Shown in pieces: positions 1 to 10,747 of a stretch of 64,000 bases of DNA. Source of the DNA: Meandrina meandrites (Eukaryota; Cnidaria; Anthozoa; Scleractinia; Meandrinidae). The DNA is taken from positions 8,426,201 to 8,490,200 of the forward strand of contig OY855913.1 in assembly GCA_963693305.1 (NCBI GenBank), read 5' to 3'. The translations under genes were made by a program, and so were the position numbers. How positions within the stretch are numbered: the first letter of the stretch is position 1; every line of letters starts with the position of its first letter. The notes under the pieces were generated by a model. That model saw nothing but the letters and a program-made list of their open reading frames with translations. It ran no database searches and was not told where the DNA came from.

Positions 1-720
1 TAATAACATCATATAATTCGCCGAAATCTACTTTAATAATAACTAATTAATTTTAAATAATTACAATTTAACATTGAATGATCATTTTAATTAATAGTTT
101 GAGCCCAGGAGTATCAGTAGTTCGTATAGTGTGATCTTCCGGGTGAGAGTTAATCTGAAAAGAACTGTTGTTGGTGACTGACGTTTCGACAACCTGTGCG
201 AATGTCATCTTCAGAGTCAAGTGAAAAGTTGTTGTCAGTTGATGATGTTATAAGTCTGGTCCGTTGAAGAGGATTGGTCAGTTTTGCCGTGACGTTTATT
301 ATCGTACTCCGCATACTATCCGTTATATTTCTTACACAGTCAATTTAATTTTAATTTAAACAGTGAAAACATTATTCACCTGTTAACCTGAGTGGAGTCA
401 AGGGTGACCTGGGCCCAATTATATCGCGCCTATAGCGCATCCTAAGAGCCAGGTTCATTAAGCCGTGGACTCGGGCCCAGTCAATACGAGTGCAAGGGTT
501 CATCATTGGACAGATTGATTCTTCTTTGTCAGAGATCTGAGAATGAGTCATTGCTGTTGACAGAGTTTGATTGGTTGATTCGTTGGTCACATGACTTTCA
601 GCTGGCCAGAACTGGCGACTGCTATCAATATAAGGCAGTTCAGGTGCCAGACAAACGCTGTAACCCATCTTCTGAGTTTTAGCAGACCAGCCTGGACCAT
701 AACGAATCCTAGGAAGAAAA
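1..720 (-). mobile_element. Penelope-like retroelement 3' relic with hammerhead motif
   Basis: A minus-strand frame at 372-668 ends in RIDWARVHGLMNLALRMRYR and PLTPLRLTGE, which resembles the C-terminal tail of Penelope-like proteins as I remember them. About 150 bases beyond its stop lies a hammerhead-type core at 175-219 on the same strand, which is where such elements carry their ribozyme. The catalytic reverse-transcriptase part is not in the window. Assignment rests on the ribozyme plus the tail. Confidence 0.5.
175..219 (-). ncRNA. Hammerhead ribozyme motif (type I, minimal stem III)
   Basis: Minus strand, 5' to 3': stem I arm TGACT (219-215), core CTGAAGA (214-208, fitting CUGANGA), one base, stem II arm GACA (206-203), an 11-base loop, stem II arm TGTC (191-188), GAA, the self-complementary ACGT (184-181), cleavage-site C (180), and stem I arm AGTCA (179-175), which pairs fully with TGACT. 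This is the layout described for hammerheads of Penelope-like elements, where ACGT pairs between two copies. Confidence 0.6.
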
Positions 721-1188
721 AAACAAAGCCGTTTGCTTGAGTAAGAATTGAGCTAACTGTTTAACAAGAATCAGTGTACAATTTTCAAAATGACCATTGT
801 TCAGAATCACAGAAAAATTCTAAGGTGGCCAGTGATGGAATTTGTGTTACTTAATTACTTGCTGGTCCACTTCAACTTGGCTCTTTGTGACTGAAATACT
901 GCGCGTCCCGAATGTCTATGAACTGACATCATGTAAAATCTTTATCAAAACGAAAATATCTGATGTACTTACTTGCATTGCATGTAATATGCGTAGCAGT
1001 ACTTCACGAAAAGGTACAAATACAACAGAACACATAACCACACGCTGATTCGGAACGTGTGGAAAGAGATAGGACTTGTCCCTAGGAAGAAATGAAAGAT
1101 AGGCATTAATTAATTTATTACCAAACGATAATTGTACACTTTCAGATGTTACCGATCACTTTTTAAAAGTACAACTTCTTGACGAAAA
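720..1188. other. Gene-free stretch
   Basis: I see only short chance frames and no repeat that I can name in these bases. A 68-codon plus-strand frame at 842-1048 shows no motif. Confidence 0.5.
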
Positions 1189-1357
1189 TAGACTAAGAGC
1201 AGTCCCTATATATTTTCGCAGTCCGTCGAGCTTGAAGCGAAAAAAAAAATGCCCGCGCGAGAATTGGGGAAGAAGGGGAGGTATTTTTTATTTTATTTTT
1301 TTTTTTGCTTCACTCTGGACGGGTTGCGAAAAATAAATTGGGACTGCTCATAGTCTA
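1189..1357. mobile_element. 169-bp inverted-repeat element with 9-bp target duplication
   Basis: The ends are long inverted repeats: TAGACTAAGAGCAGTCCC at the left and the complement of TAGACTATGAGCAGTCCC at the right, continuing through TTTTCGCAGTCCGTCGAG and a run of A/T. It is flanked on both sides by TGACGAAAA (1180-1188 and 1358-1366), a perfect 9-bp direct repeat. That duplication length fits MULE- or Merlin-type elements. A related half copy lies at 14545-14613. Confidence 0.7.
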
Positions 1358-1783
1358 TGACGAAAACGGCGGGCTGGATCAATGATCTAAGAAGAGATTT
1401 CGCCTTTAGCTGGTGCTTGGTCCGCCTGCTTGAGAATAATCTTTTTGCATTTTGCGAGCGTATGCGCCCGCCAACACTTCAAGCGGATTTCCTGGGCACG
1501 AACTAAGCTCGCGCTCAGCACGCAGACTGACGCCATAGTAAGCGCGCGCTGTGTAGCGATTGTGACGTCAAAAAGTCAAAAAAACTCGTGGACTCAAGCG
1601 CAGAAAATTGTCTAACAGAAAGACAATTTTAGAGAAAAGCACACACGGAATTATCTGTCAAAATTCAAAGCTGATCAAGTGGCGGGTTTACTGGTCAATT
1701 AAACTTAGGTGATCCCCAAAATATAGCTTCACTAACAGTAACAACAGACGTTTCACAGAATACCATGCTCGCTTCGTTCTTAC

Positions 1784-1889
1784 CTCTTCCTTGATTTTCT
1801 TGCACTGTTGCAGCAAAATTAGCTACAAACAAGTGAACTGGGTAACAAGACACCAGTATAAGGCATAGAGCTACTTTGAAAACATTCAT
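1784..1889 (-). CDS. Candidate first coding exon of a secreted peptide
   Basis: On the minus strand an ATG at 1889 opens MNVFKVALCLILVSC, a classic short signal-peptide core, and continues through YPVHLFVANFAATVQENQGR to a good splice donor (AAGAG then GTAAGA) at 1784/1783. If the donor is not used, the frame runs on to a stop near 1695 (a 64-residue product from this ATG; an upstream in-frame ATG adds 8 residues). I do not recognise the product and cannot find a convincing second exon to the left, where Penelope-like sequence begins. It would be divergent from DRG1. It could be chance. Confidence 0.25.
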
Positions 1890-2139
1890 GGTGAAGAAAT
1901 TCGTCTTTTTCAAGCTTTTTTTTTCTCGCAGTGTTTTAAAACACGTCTGCTCGCAACAGTGATGTCTGTGCGAATGAAAGCTCGCGCGCTCAACGTAACA
2001 ATTGACTTGTCTAAGCGCGCGCGTTTATTTGATTGGTTCGCGGTCCGTCCTCCGTTTTACGTCAAGCTCTCGACCCAGACTTAAAAGAGTTTCCCGGATC
2101 TCGATTACCCAGAGTTGCGTCGACTACCGTGAGGGACGG

Positions 2140-2326
2140 ACCATTCTCTTTTTTCCAGTTGCCCATAATACACTTTGTTTACCCCCCAAATTTTGCATAA
2201 ACTATTGTTTTCAAATTCTCTTGGGCGGACCACATATTCCCAAAACAATAGTTTATGCAAAATTGGAGGCGGGGTGGGGGGTGCAAACAAAGTGTATTGT
2301 GGGCGCGAAAAATCGAAAAATAGAGA
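2140..2326. mobile_element. Inverted-repeat element upstream of DRG1
   Basis: Bases 2161-2211 (GCCCATAATACACTTTGTTT ... AACTATTGTTTT) are mirrored by 2242-2304 (AAAACAATAGTTTATGCAAA ... AGTGTATTGTGGGC). Weaker complementarity (ATTCTCTTTTTTCC) extends the arms to about 2140 and 2326. The spacer is only about 30 bases, so the transcript would fold into a hairpin. No target duplication is evident. It sits 370 bases before the DRG1 start codon and may be part of its promoter region. Confidence 0.6.
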
Positions 2327-2691
2327 ATTTTTGTTTGTTGTTTCTTTTAAAATTCACTACGGCACTATATAGCCGCCAACCAGCTCATAAATGCAGGGAT
2401 ACCCTGCGTTGTAACCAAAACTATGAAAAGTAGTCAAACGTAGTGAAGTGGAATGAAGCCAGAAGTTGCCGCTCTATTTCTGAGGCCGGTGGCCAAGAAA
2501 GACTCAAGAAAGGAAGCTAAGATATCAGTTTTTTGGGGGAAACGCGAACTTTAAATTTTTTGCCAGCGGTTTTGCTTGATGTGGTTAGGTACTTCAATCA
2601 ATACAGCACCAACTCACGTGTGTGTGAAGAAATATTTGTCGAGAACTCTTCAAAATTTTGTGTTTCCTCTCGTATTTTCGCGTGTCTCATC

Positions 2692-5600
2692 ATGGGTATC
2701 CTTGAAAAAATCGCCGAAATAGAAAGTGAGGTATGTATCTTTCGTTCTGCGTACAAAACGTCCATCAATTGAGTCTTGAACGCAAGGTATTTCGATCGAT
2801 TTATAGATGGCGCGAACGCAGAAGAACAAGGCGACAGCCCACCATCTTGGATTGTTAAAAGCGCGACTGGCCAAGTTACGAAGGGAACTGATCACACCAA
2901 AAGGCGGAGGGGGAGCAACAGGAGAGGGTTAGTGTAATGTTCTATTGTTTGTGGCAATCGTCAAGGAGTTACAAGTTTACGGGAATAATATTTTGAAGCG
3001 ACTGATAATTTTTTATTAAGGTGATTCCACTGAAAAAGAAGGAGTATTTAAAATTTTCTAAGACTTGGTTCAGTTCATAACTATGTTATGAGCGTTACAA
3101 AAATGCAATAAAAAATGGGGGTCACCGTGCTCGTTTTTGTGCAACCTGGATGGCTATTATAGTAAACATATGACCCACATGGTTTATACTATGAACCCTC
3201 GTAATCCGAAAAGGGAACTATCATTTCTTGCGTTAAAATATCGAAGCAGTTCAACGAAATAGACTTTAATCTTACATAACAACTATTTTAATTAAACCGG
3301 AATTAAGATTATGAAAGAAATTAAAGATTTTGCTGCGTGCGTTCGTAAGCAGCACTACCTCAAAACGTACTTTCGGAAGCATTCAAATAAAAATATCTCA
3401 AAGTAGAGTACTTAACTTTTCTTTAAATTGCGATATATTGTAGTCAACCAGATGTCTTTTAAATTTATGCATTAAAAAATGGGGGTCACCGTGTTTGTTT
3501 AGAAGAAAATGACCATTTATTTCTCTTCTGAGCGAATAACCTGAAGGAAAAGCCGTAATGTTGTGTGTGCGCGCGCGCTCGTGCGCGCGCTAAATGACGC
3601 GAAAACTCATGCGCAGTAAGGATGCGCAATGCAATTCAGTGGAATGACCTTAAATGTTACATTTACACTTATCTATAATTCCAGGCTTACATCATATCTT
3701 TTAGTACTCCTGAAATAACCTCCGATCCGTATTATTTTTTATCTTAAACTAATGGCGAGGAATATTCGAAAAGATCAGTTTTTACGACGACATCAGGGAA
3801 TATCAGTTAGCCCAGTTGTCCCCCAAAGGGCGAAGGGGGGTACGGGGGTGGGGGGGTTGTGTTTTTAATAGCTACCTGTGCCAGGGACGAGGCAAGCCTC
3901 TTTTCAACAGCCCGTGCCCAGGTGGTCTGATATGACTTAAAATAAGATTGAACTTCTCAAATTGTTGAGGTTTTTATTTGTTATTTTTCTAATGGGAGGG
4001 GAGGAGATTTGAGCAATAAATACACCTTATTCGATTGTTTAACATATAATACGCGCGGATGTTTTGCGAGTTGCGTAGTATTTTTCCGAGCCCCGAAGGG
4101 GGCGAGGAAAAATGCAAGCATTTTATTCCACTAAAAATAAAGTTTTGTTCGGCCATTTTGTTGCTCCGCTTTTAGTCCGTATTTTTGCCCTGTTCTACAG
4201 TGTAATAATATGGCATATTTTGCACGTTCTTTTGCCCTAATATGGTAAAATGGCGCAATTGTGGAATAATAATTGTATACATGGTGATTTTTGTACTCTG
4301 TCAGTTTTTCCCATTAATGTTAACACCCTTTTATTATTCAACAAGTTTGCGTGATGCCCATATATGGCCTGGACATCCTTGTTATCCGTACATGACAGAT
4401 ATCGCAAAACACTGCCTAACCACAGTATATTTTTGCTGTAAAATACTTTTCATGGACAATTTGTTGAATAATAAAACATTTATCCTGCTCAATTCTGCAT
4501 TATTTTGTATCAGGTAATACTCCACGCAATTTCGCAGGATAATTGTATGAAAATAAACTTTCCTACACATTTGTAGAACCAGTGTAATCAACTTGAGTTT
4601 GTACTTTCAGGAAAAAAACAACATGGCACTAAATTCCTTGTGGTATTTGTTGTTGAGTAACTTCTTGTTAAAATTCATTGAGAAGTAAACTTTATGTATA
4701 TACATTTTGAGATCTGTTTGCTTTATTCCACAGGTTTTGATGTTGCAAAGACTGGAGATGCTAGGATTGGTTTTGTTGGTAAGTCGGGCTTAACTTTGCT
4801 AGAAAACAACACCTTATTGTACCTTGAATGGTTTGGACGTTGTCAATGCTCAAATTCTATTCATTCTGAACTGTTAAGTTCTTTGTGTTATACTTTCACA
4901 AAGATCGATATGTACAGTAAATGTAACCATTTCATACTAAGCCTTTTGATTAACCTACTTACAGCCTGGACCAAACAAGGATGAAAGCTAATGATGAGAG
5001 TTCAAACTCTTGCTTTCCTTTGGCCTCAAACTCTCATGCAATCTCATCAACGCTCGTGAACATGTCAATTTTTTCATGAGAATTTTCTCTTGTTTGTAGT
5101 CACACTTGATAGACTCTCAACGACTCATCCTTGTTTTGCCCAGACTTAACTTGTGGACACTAAAAATGCCCTAAACCACCTGTGACAAGAGTGCACCTTT
5201 GTTCCACTTCTGAAGTCGTCACCTTTTTTTTGGAAAAGTCAAAATTTCCCTCTTCTACCCTTGGTTATTCCATGGTAAGAATTTCCCATCTTGTTGCTTT
5301 CTTGGAAATTCTTGAACTGAAAGCAAGGCTGGTAGAAGGGGCAACAACTGTAGCAAATAGGGAAAGAGGTAAAAGGAAAACTAAAAAATGGGCAGTTGAA
5401 AGAGGTACACTGTAGGTCACTCTCTTGTCAAAATTTTGATTTGTGCACATGCCAAAGCTAAAATGTAATAAAAGGCGATATGACAGTTTAAGTAGTTAGG
5501 ATCAAATTTAATTGAAAAATCACTAAAAACAAATGTCTTAAAAGAGCATTTTTTCTGAAATTCTCCAGGAACAGTCAGTGGGGTAGTGTGAGTTCTGATA

Positions 5601-8600
5601 ATCAATTTTAGTGACAAGTACAAGACTAAAACGACTCATTTATCACCTTAAAAGACCTATTTATCACCGTTTGTCACCATTAATACCCCTGTTGAATATT
5701 TTCCTTTTTTTCTCTTACTAACCTGTCTGCTTTACTGCTAGACACATTTTAGTTGTTTACATGGTTGATGTTTTCTTTGCAGGATTTCCATCTGTTGGCA
5801 AGTCGACATTATTGACCAACTTAGCTGGTGTGTATTCAGAGGTGGCTTCTTATGAGTTTACAACCCTCACCACTGTACCTGGTGTGATTCGGTACAAAGG
5901 AGCCAAGATTCAGCTCCTTGATTTACCAGGAATTATTGAGGGTGCGAAGGATGGCAAAGGAAGAGGGCGACAGGTGATCGCAGGTGTGCCAATGTAACCT
6001 AGCTATAACTGCTCCATCATTATATTATGTTTTTACTATTGCCGCACTTTATATGTTTTTTTTTGTATGGCACAGTGAGTGCTTTTATCTATAAGAATTT
6101 GACTGGTACCTCAGGGTTGTCACTTATTTTTCAAGTACGCAGGGAAAGTAAAAAAGTAGCTAGGGGACAAAATTTTGTTGTTTGATGTATTTTTCACTTT
6201 CCCGTGGTTTTGGTTCAAAGTAGTCGGAGTTCAAACTCTTAGTAGCTGGGGGAATTCCCGGCTCCCGGCCCTTAGTGACAGCGCTGTACCTCAGTTCTAA
6301 TATCAGTTTAAGCTGCAATTTATTGATTGTTGAAGCAATGCTTTTGTTGGGGAAATTACCAGCCGTGGTAGATAACTAGTTTTCTCCTCACTGCCACTTT
6401 CTGCAGCAACTCTTCAATGAAATTCTTGCCCTTGTGGGGCATTTACAATCGGTGAACAAATTTAATGGTTTGTAAATAAATTACCAGCAAAACTGTTGCT
6501 CGGGTAAAGAAGAGCAGGTATTAAACCTCATATGTTTCTGTAGGCTGCACCGCAGACGAAACTACTGGTTAAGTTACTAGTTACTAGCCAGGGTTAGATT
6601 ACGTCTGCAACACAGGATAACATTTCTGAAATATTCCGAGATAATAGTTCTGTTATATGTAGACTTTCTTAAAACAGTCTGCTCGACTGCCTTTTGTCTT
6701 TATTTTTTTGTGATGAAAAGCAAGGATCTTGTACAGCATTTTCTTATGTTGTTTTTATTTCTCTTTGTAAAACAGTCGCTAGAACCTGTAGCTTGATCTT
6801 CATTGTACTTGATGTGTTGAAGCCTCTCGGACACAAGCGACTCATTGAATATGAACTTGAAGGGTTTGGAATAAGGTAAAAATGAAAAGCTTTTACATAC
6901 ATATCTTGCGGCACTGTTTAATCATCTTCTTGACAAGGTATAATATTATTATGGAAGTCCTCTGCTAATACGCCTTATTCCAAAATGGCCAAAAATATGT
7001 TATTCTTTTGCCCATATGTTAAGTGATCCTCATTGCCTCATTTTTAGCCAAAGATTCTATTGAATTCTCTATTACATTGAGGCAATGAGGGCCAATTAAA
7101 ATGAAAACAAAAGAATAATTTTAATGTGTTTCCGCAATTTTAGAATAAGGTGTATGCCCAGGCTTATCATTGATATTGTAAAATCCTAAATTCTGTCATT
7201 GTCCCTTTAGGTGGGCTTATTTTTGGGGAGGGCTTATATATGGGGGATGGGGGGATGCTAATATATAAAATTCTATATAAATATTGATATGCAGCTCAAA
7301 ACAAGTCATACATTGTACAGTCATTAAACAATACATGTTTTGTAATTGTATTTGTTGCAGCACAGTAAGAGAGATCTACTATAGTATTATCTTTTTCTCC
7401 TAACTAATTCTTTTTATCTTTTAACTCTGGTTCCTATGTCAGGCTCAACAAGGAACCACCGAATATCACATTCAGAAAGAAGGAAAAGGGTGGAATCAAT
7501 CTCCAAACCACGGTATGTGGGAAGACTACCTGAACCAATTAATGCACCCATTATTTCACAACTTCCAATCGTATAAAAGAAGTACCTATTATACATTTAA
7601 CACTCTCTACAAGAAGAGGGACATTTCACAATGTGCAGTTCCAGGAAAATAATGTCCATACCCACCCCTGAGGAAGGTCATTGGGAATTTCAAGGGAGAG
7701 GTGGCTCAAAGCCTAATGTTTTTAAAGGGACGTATGAATTAAACTGGACTTTCCAGAGTAAAGTGAAGTTCCAAACCAACAAATTTTCTGTGGGAGGGGT
7801 ATGGATATTTTCTGGAATAACAATAGTTTTTAACTTGTATCAACCGATGATGTAGCCAAGAGCTTCTGTTTGAAAGTTTTGATGCCTTAATCAAACAACT
7901 ATTCACCGTTCTGTTTTTGTTATTGTGTCACAGTGTACCCAATCAGAACTGGACATTGATTCTGTGCGATCCATCTTAAGTGAATACCGCATTGCAAATG
8001 CAGATATCACCCTGAGATATGATGCTACGGCAGATGACCTCATTGACGTCATTGAAGGAAACAGGTAATATGATGGCTGAAGTGCTTGACGTGTAAACCC
8101 GTGTCCGCAGCTCAGGTTTATATGAACTTTTATTATCTTTCAGAGTTTTTTGACATTTGGATTGTAACTATGCAAGGAAGAACCATTTTACTGTTTTTCA
8201 AATTTAAGTCTGTGGAAGACGTGGTGGCCTAATGGTTAGCGTGTTCCACTCCAGGTCAAGCAGTCTGGGTTTGAGCCCTGGCCGGGGTCACTGTGTTGTG
8301 TTCTTGGGCAAGGCGCTTTACTCATGCAGTGCCACGCTGGGGCAAAACACCCCTAAAAATGATCATTATACCATGATATTTTAGCAAAACTCCAAATGTA
8401 GTAAGCATGTTGTCACCAAACTTGGAAAGTGAACAGAGGACAGAAGTTGACAGCACATATCAAATTATGATGTCATAGTTGGTGATATCATATCATACCA
8501 TGGTTTAAATTGTTATAAGTCAAGAAATATTTGTCACTAATAATTAATCTTTGTTGCTAATAATTAATCCTTTTTTTCTTTGCTTTACAGGGTTTACATT

Positions 8601-9668
8601 CCTTGCATCTATATTTTGAACAAAATTGATCAAATATCTATAGAAGAATTGGATTTAATCTACAGGATCCCACATGCAGTTCCATTATCAGCTCACCACA
8701 AGTGGAACTTTGATGATTTGTTGGAAAAGACGTGGGAATATCTGAATCTCATTAGAATGTGAGTGGCATTTTACTAAAGAAATAAACTTTACTATAGCTT
8801 GAAAGCAGAATTCCAGTGACTGAGGGTAACTTTGTCAAATTGAGCATTCAAGAATCAAACATTAGTAAAATCAACATAGTTTTTTATTGGCCAAATGTGT
8901 GTATGATTGGAAAAGATAACCATTAAAAGAAACCTTATTTCATCATAAAAATTAATACTCTCCTAAAAAGAAAGACATGAAGACATTTTTGTGACATGAC
9001 ATATGGTGGTAAGTGATAAGTACAAACATTTAAATTTTGTAATTTTGGTGTGCATAATTAAGGGTGTGATCTTCACGTGTGCAAATGGGATTTTGGTGTG
9101 TGAGGTTTTGGGGGGATTTTTGTGAAGAGTTTGTTAAAACCGGTTGGGAACATTTTGACAATTAAAACATGTTTGTTGCCTTGACAGATCTTCTGCTATT
9201 GCTAACAAACACAAAACTTAATATCAAATATCAAGAAAACAATTTAGTCTGAATTGGAGCATAGGCACCCCTACCCCAAATGCATCTTAAATGACTTTTT
9301 CACTGACTTGTTCTCTCTATGAGCAGGCTTAATGTTGTGTTTTCGTGTCATTGCTAGATACACAAAGCCAAAAGGACAGCTACCAGATTATGAGGCACCT
9401 GTGGTTCAGAAAAATGGCCAATCATCTGTGGAGGATTTCTGTAACTCACTACACAAGAGCATCATGAAAGAGTTCAAACAGTAAGGATATCTATTTCTAC
9501 CAGAAATTTATAATGTACGAAGGTTGTCAACTTTGATTATTTAACAAGTAATTCTTTTCTTTTTACAGTGCATTAGTTTGGGGCTCATCTGTGAAATTCA
9601 GTCCACAAAAGGTTGGTAAAGAGCATATACTACAAGATGAAGATGTAGTGCAAGTAGTCAAAAAGTAA
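2692..9668 (+). CDS. DRG1: DRG1, developmentally regulated GTP-binding protein 1 (10 exons)
   Basis: Exons (coding): 2692-2730, 2807-2927, 4734-4778, 5783-5983, 6776-6875, 7443-7512, 7934-8064, 8591-8758, 9358-9480, 9569-9668. All junctions are GT-AG and the phases join without a break into 366 codons including the TAA stop, so 365 aa (human DRG1 is about 367). Motifs: G1 P-loop GFPSVGKST at residues 69-77, switch region TTLTTVPG at 95-102, G3 DLPG at 115-118, G4 NKID at 246-249, G5-like SAHH at 269-272, then a C-terminal TGS domain from about residue 290 ending in VVKK. The N-terminus ([11 protein letters not shown]) and the basic helical region before the G domain match the family. DRG1 is a conserved OBG-family GTPase that works with the partner DFRP1/ZC3H15 and associates with translation. 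The ATG chosen gives the family N-terminus. Most long introns carry transposon-like insertions. I see no frameshift or missing catalytic residue. Confidence 0.96.
3020..3649. mobile_element. TTAA-flanked inverted-repeat element in DRG1 intron 2
   Basis: The termini are GGTGATTCCACTG and the complement of GGTCATTCCACTG (12 of 13 matching), flanked by TTAA at 3016-3019 and 3650-3653. TTAA duplications are typical of piggyBac and Kolobok elements. Inside are two direct copies of AAAAATGGGGGTCACCGTG (about 3112 and 3476) and a long alternating CG/TG run. The right portion (ATGCGCAGTAAGGATGCGCA) is shared with the element at 61228-61873. There is no coding capacity. Confidence 0.65.
3559..3592. 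repeat. Alternating purine-pyrimidine tract (Z-DNA type)
   Basis: GTGTGTGCGCGCGCGC followed by TCGTGCGCGCGC forms an almost unbroken alternating tract inside the TTAA-flanked element of DRG1 intron 2. Confidence 0.6.
4450..4550. mobile_element. Short inverted-repeat element, copy 1 (DRG1 intron 2)
   Basis: GACAATTTGTTGAATAATAA then ATTTATCCTGCTC, and at the other end TCGCAGGATAATTGTATG. The sequence and the inverted CAATTATCCT ends match the stretch at 28696-28838, so this is a dispersed family. Confidence 0.45.
4966..5145. mobile_element. Inverted-repeat element in DRG1 intron 3
   Basis: The left end CTGGACCAAACAAGGATGAA is mirrored by the right end, whose complement reads GTCTGGGCAAAACAAGGATG. 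The interior repeats CTCTCA/TGAGAG blocks. About 180 bases, non-coding, with no clear target duplication. Confidence 0.5.
6967..7156. mobile_element. Inverted-repeat element in DRG1 intron 5
   Basis: The left end ATACGCCTTATTCCAAAATG and the complement of the right end, ATACACCTTATTCTAAAATT, are inverted repeats. A second inner pair, CCTCATTGCCTCA (7028-7040) against TGAGGCAATGAGG (7078-7090), is perfect. The family looks like one I associate with coral introns. Confidence 0.6.
7640..7815. mobile_element. Inverted-repeat element in DRG1 intron 6 (GTCCATACC family, copy 1)
   Basis: The left end TTCCAGGAAAATAATGTCCA and the complement of the right end, TTCCAGAAAATATCCATACC, pair with a small gap. 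A related element lies at 21620-21770. Confidence 0.5.
8214..8345 (+). mobile_element. tRNA-derived SINE, copy 1 (DRG1 intron 7)
   Basis: Box A-like TGGCCTAATGG at 8225-8235 and box B-like GGTTTGAGCCC at 8268-8278 have tRNA-like spacing, followed by the shared body CCGGGGTCACTGTGTTGTG and TTCTTGGGCAAGGCGCTTTA. The copy is cut short on its 3' side. The same body is present at 20256-20538 (minus) and 58627-58745 (plus). Confidence 0.7.
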
Positions 9669-10175
9669 GTGGATTGTTTATTCTGTTTGTTCACAAATAA
9701 GAGATATCAAAGACTTGGTAGCTTACTGTTGTTTAAGTTAACACAAGTTAAGTAAGCAATAACCATTCTGACAGAAAATTCTAATAACACTTTGCTTTCT
9801 TTCCAGAGTGTAATGAGAAAACTTCAAAAGAAATCTCAAACTTCTTGTGAAGTAAACTGAGTAGAAAGATCTGTCTACGGGTGGAACCATCAACACAAAA
9901 GACCATATTATTCTATAAAGTGATCTGTTTTGTAAAAAGCATTTGTTGAACGATGGCTTTGTGGTCAAAACGGATCATGTTATCAACACTCAATCAGAAT
10001 GAGATTTGCTTGTAGCAAAACCTTGGCTATCAATAGTTAGTATAAGTTGTTATGCTACTTCCCTCCCTCCCCACAAGAGAGAGGACTAGACCTGTGTAGG
10101 TAAATCCAACATTGAAGCAGCATGAACATGAAACTTATGACATTATTTTTGCCGTTGTGTAAGCAGAGGTTAAAA

Positions 10176-10181
10176 AATAAA
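10176..10181 (+). promoter_or_regulatory. Possible polyadenylation signal of DRG1
   Basis: An AATAAA hexamer lies about 510 bases after the DRG1 stop codon on the same strand. It is the clearest such hexamer I noticed downstream of the gene, but no transcript end can be confirmed from sequence alone. Confidence 0.35.
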
Positions 10182-10747
10182 CAGTAATAATTTATTATTG
10201 TTGACAGTTTGAAATTCACACCAAGTCTGTAAGTGTTTTTTGCTTCTACATGCTACCCCCTTTCATTAGGCCTGTGCTAAAACCAGGAACGGCAGAATGC
10301 GGGAACGCCGGAACACTAAAACCCGGAACACAAAAAAATTCAAAAAGTTGGATTACACTGTACTAAAACCTGGAACACGCAAAAATCCCTGTACTTCAAA
10401 ATACTTGACCTGAACACACAAAAAATTCAGGAACTTTACCGTAATAAAACCCGCATGGTTACAAAGAAGTCAGTCACATAGGCAGTCAGGGGAACTGATG
10501 GCATGATCACTTCTCAGAGCTATGTTGTCCCTATGATCACACAGTTTTTTTTTTACAACTAACAATGGATAGGTCATTTATCCTTTCCGCTTTCTCCTTG
10601 TATCTCAGTAAAAAAAAAAATCTTTTTCAGTGGTGTAACAAATCAGTTATTAGCCAAGCTTGCTTGGGACTGTTCTGGAAGAATATCAGCCATTCATCTT
10701 TTCTGTATGTCTTCTCTGGTTGTTTACTTCCAGAAATATTTTTAAAT

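Noticed and set aside
8221..8290. Free-standing tRNA gene
   Set aside because: Box A and B are present, but the acceptor stem does not close and the body continues into a shared SINE sequence.
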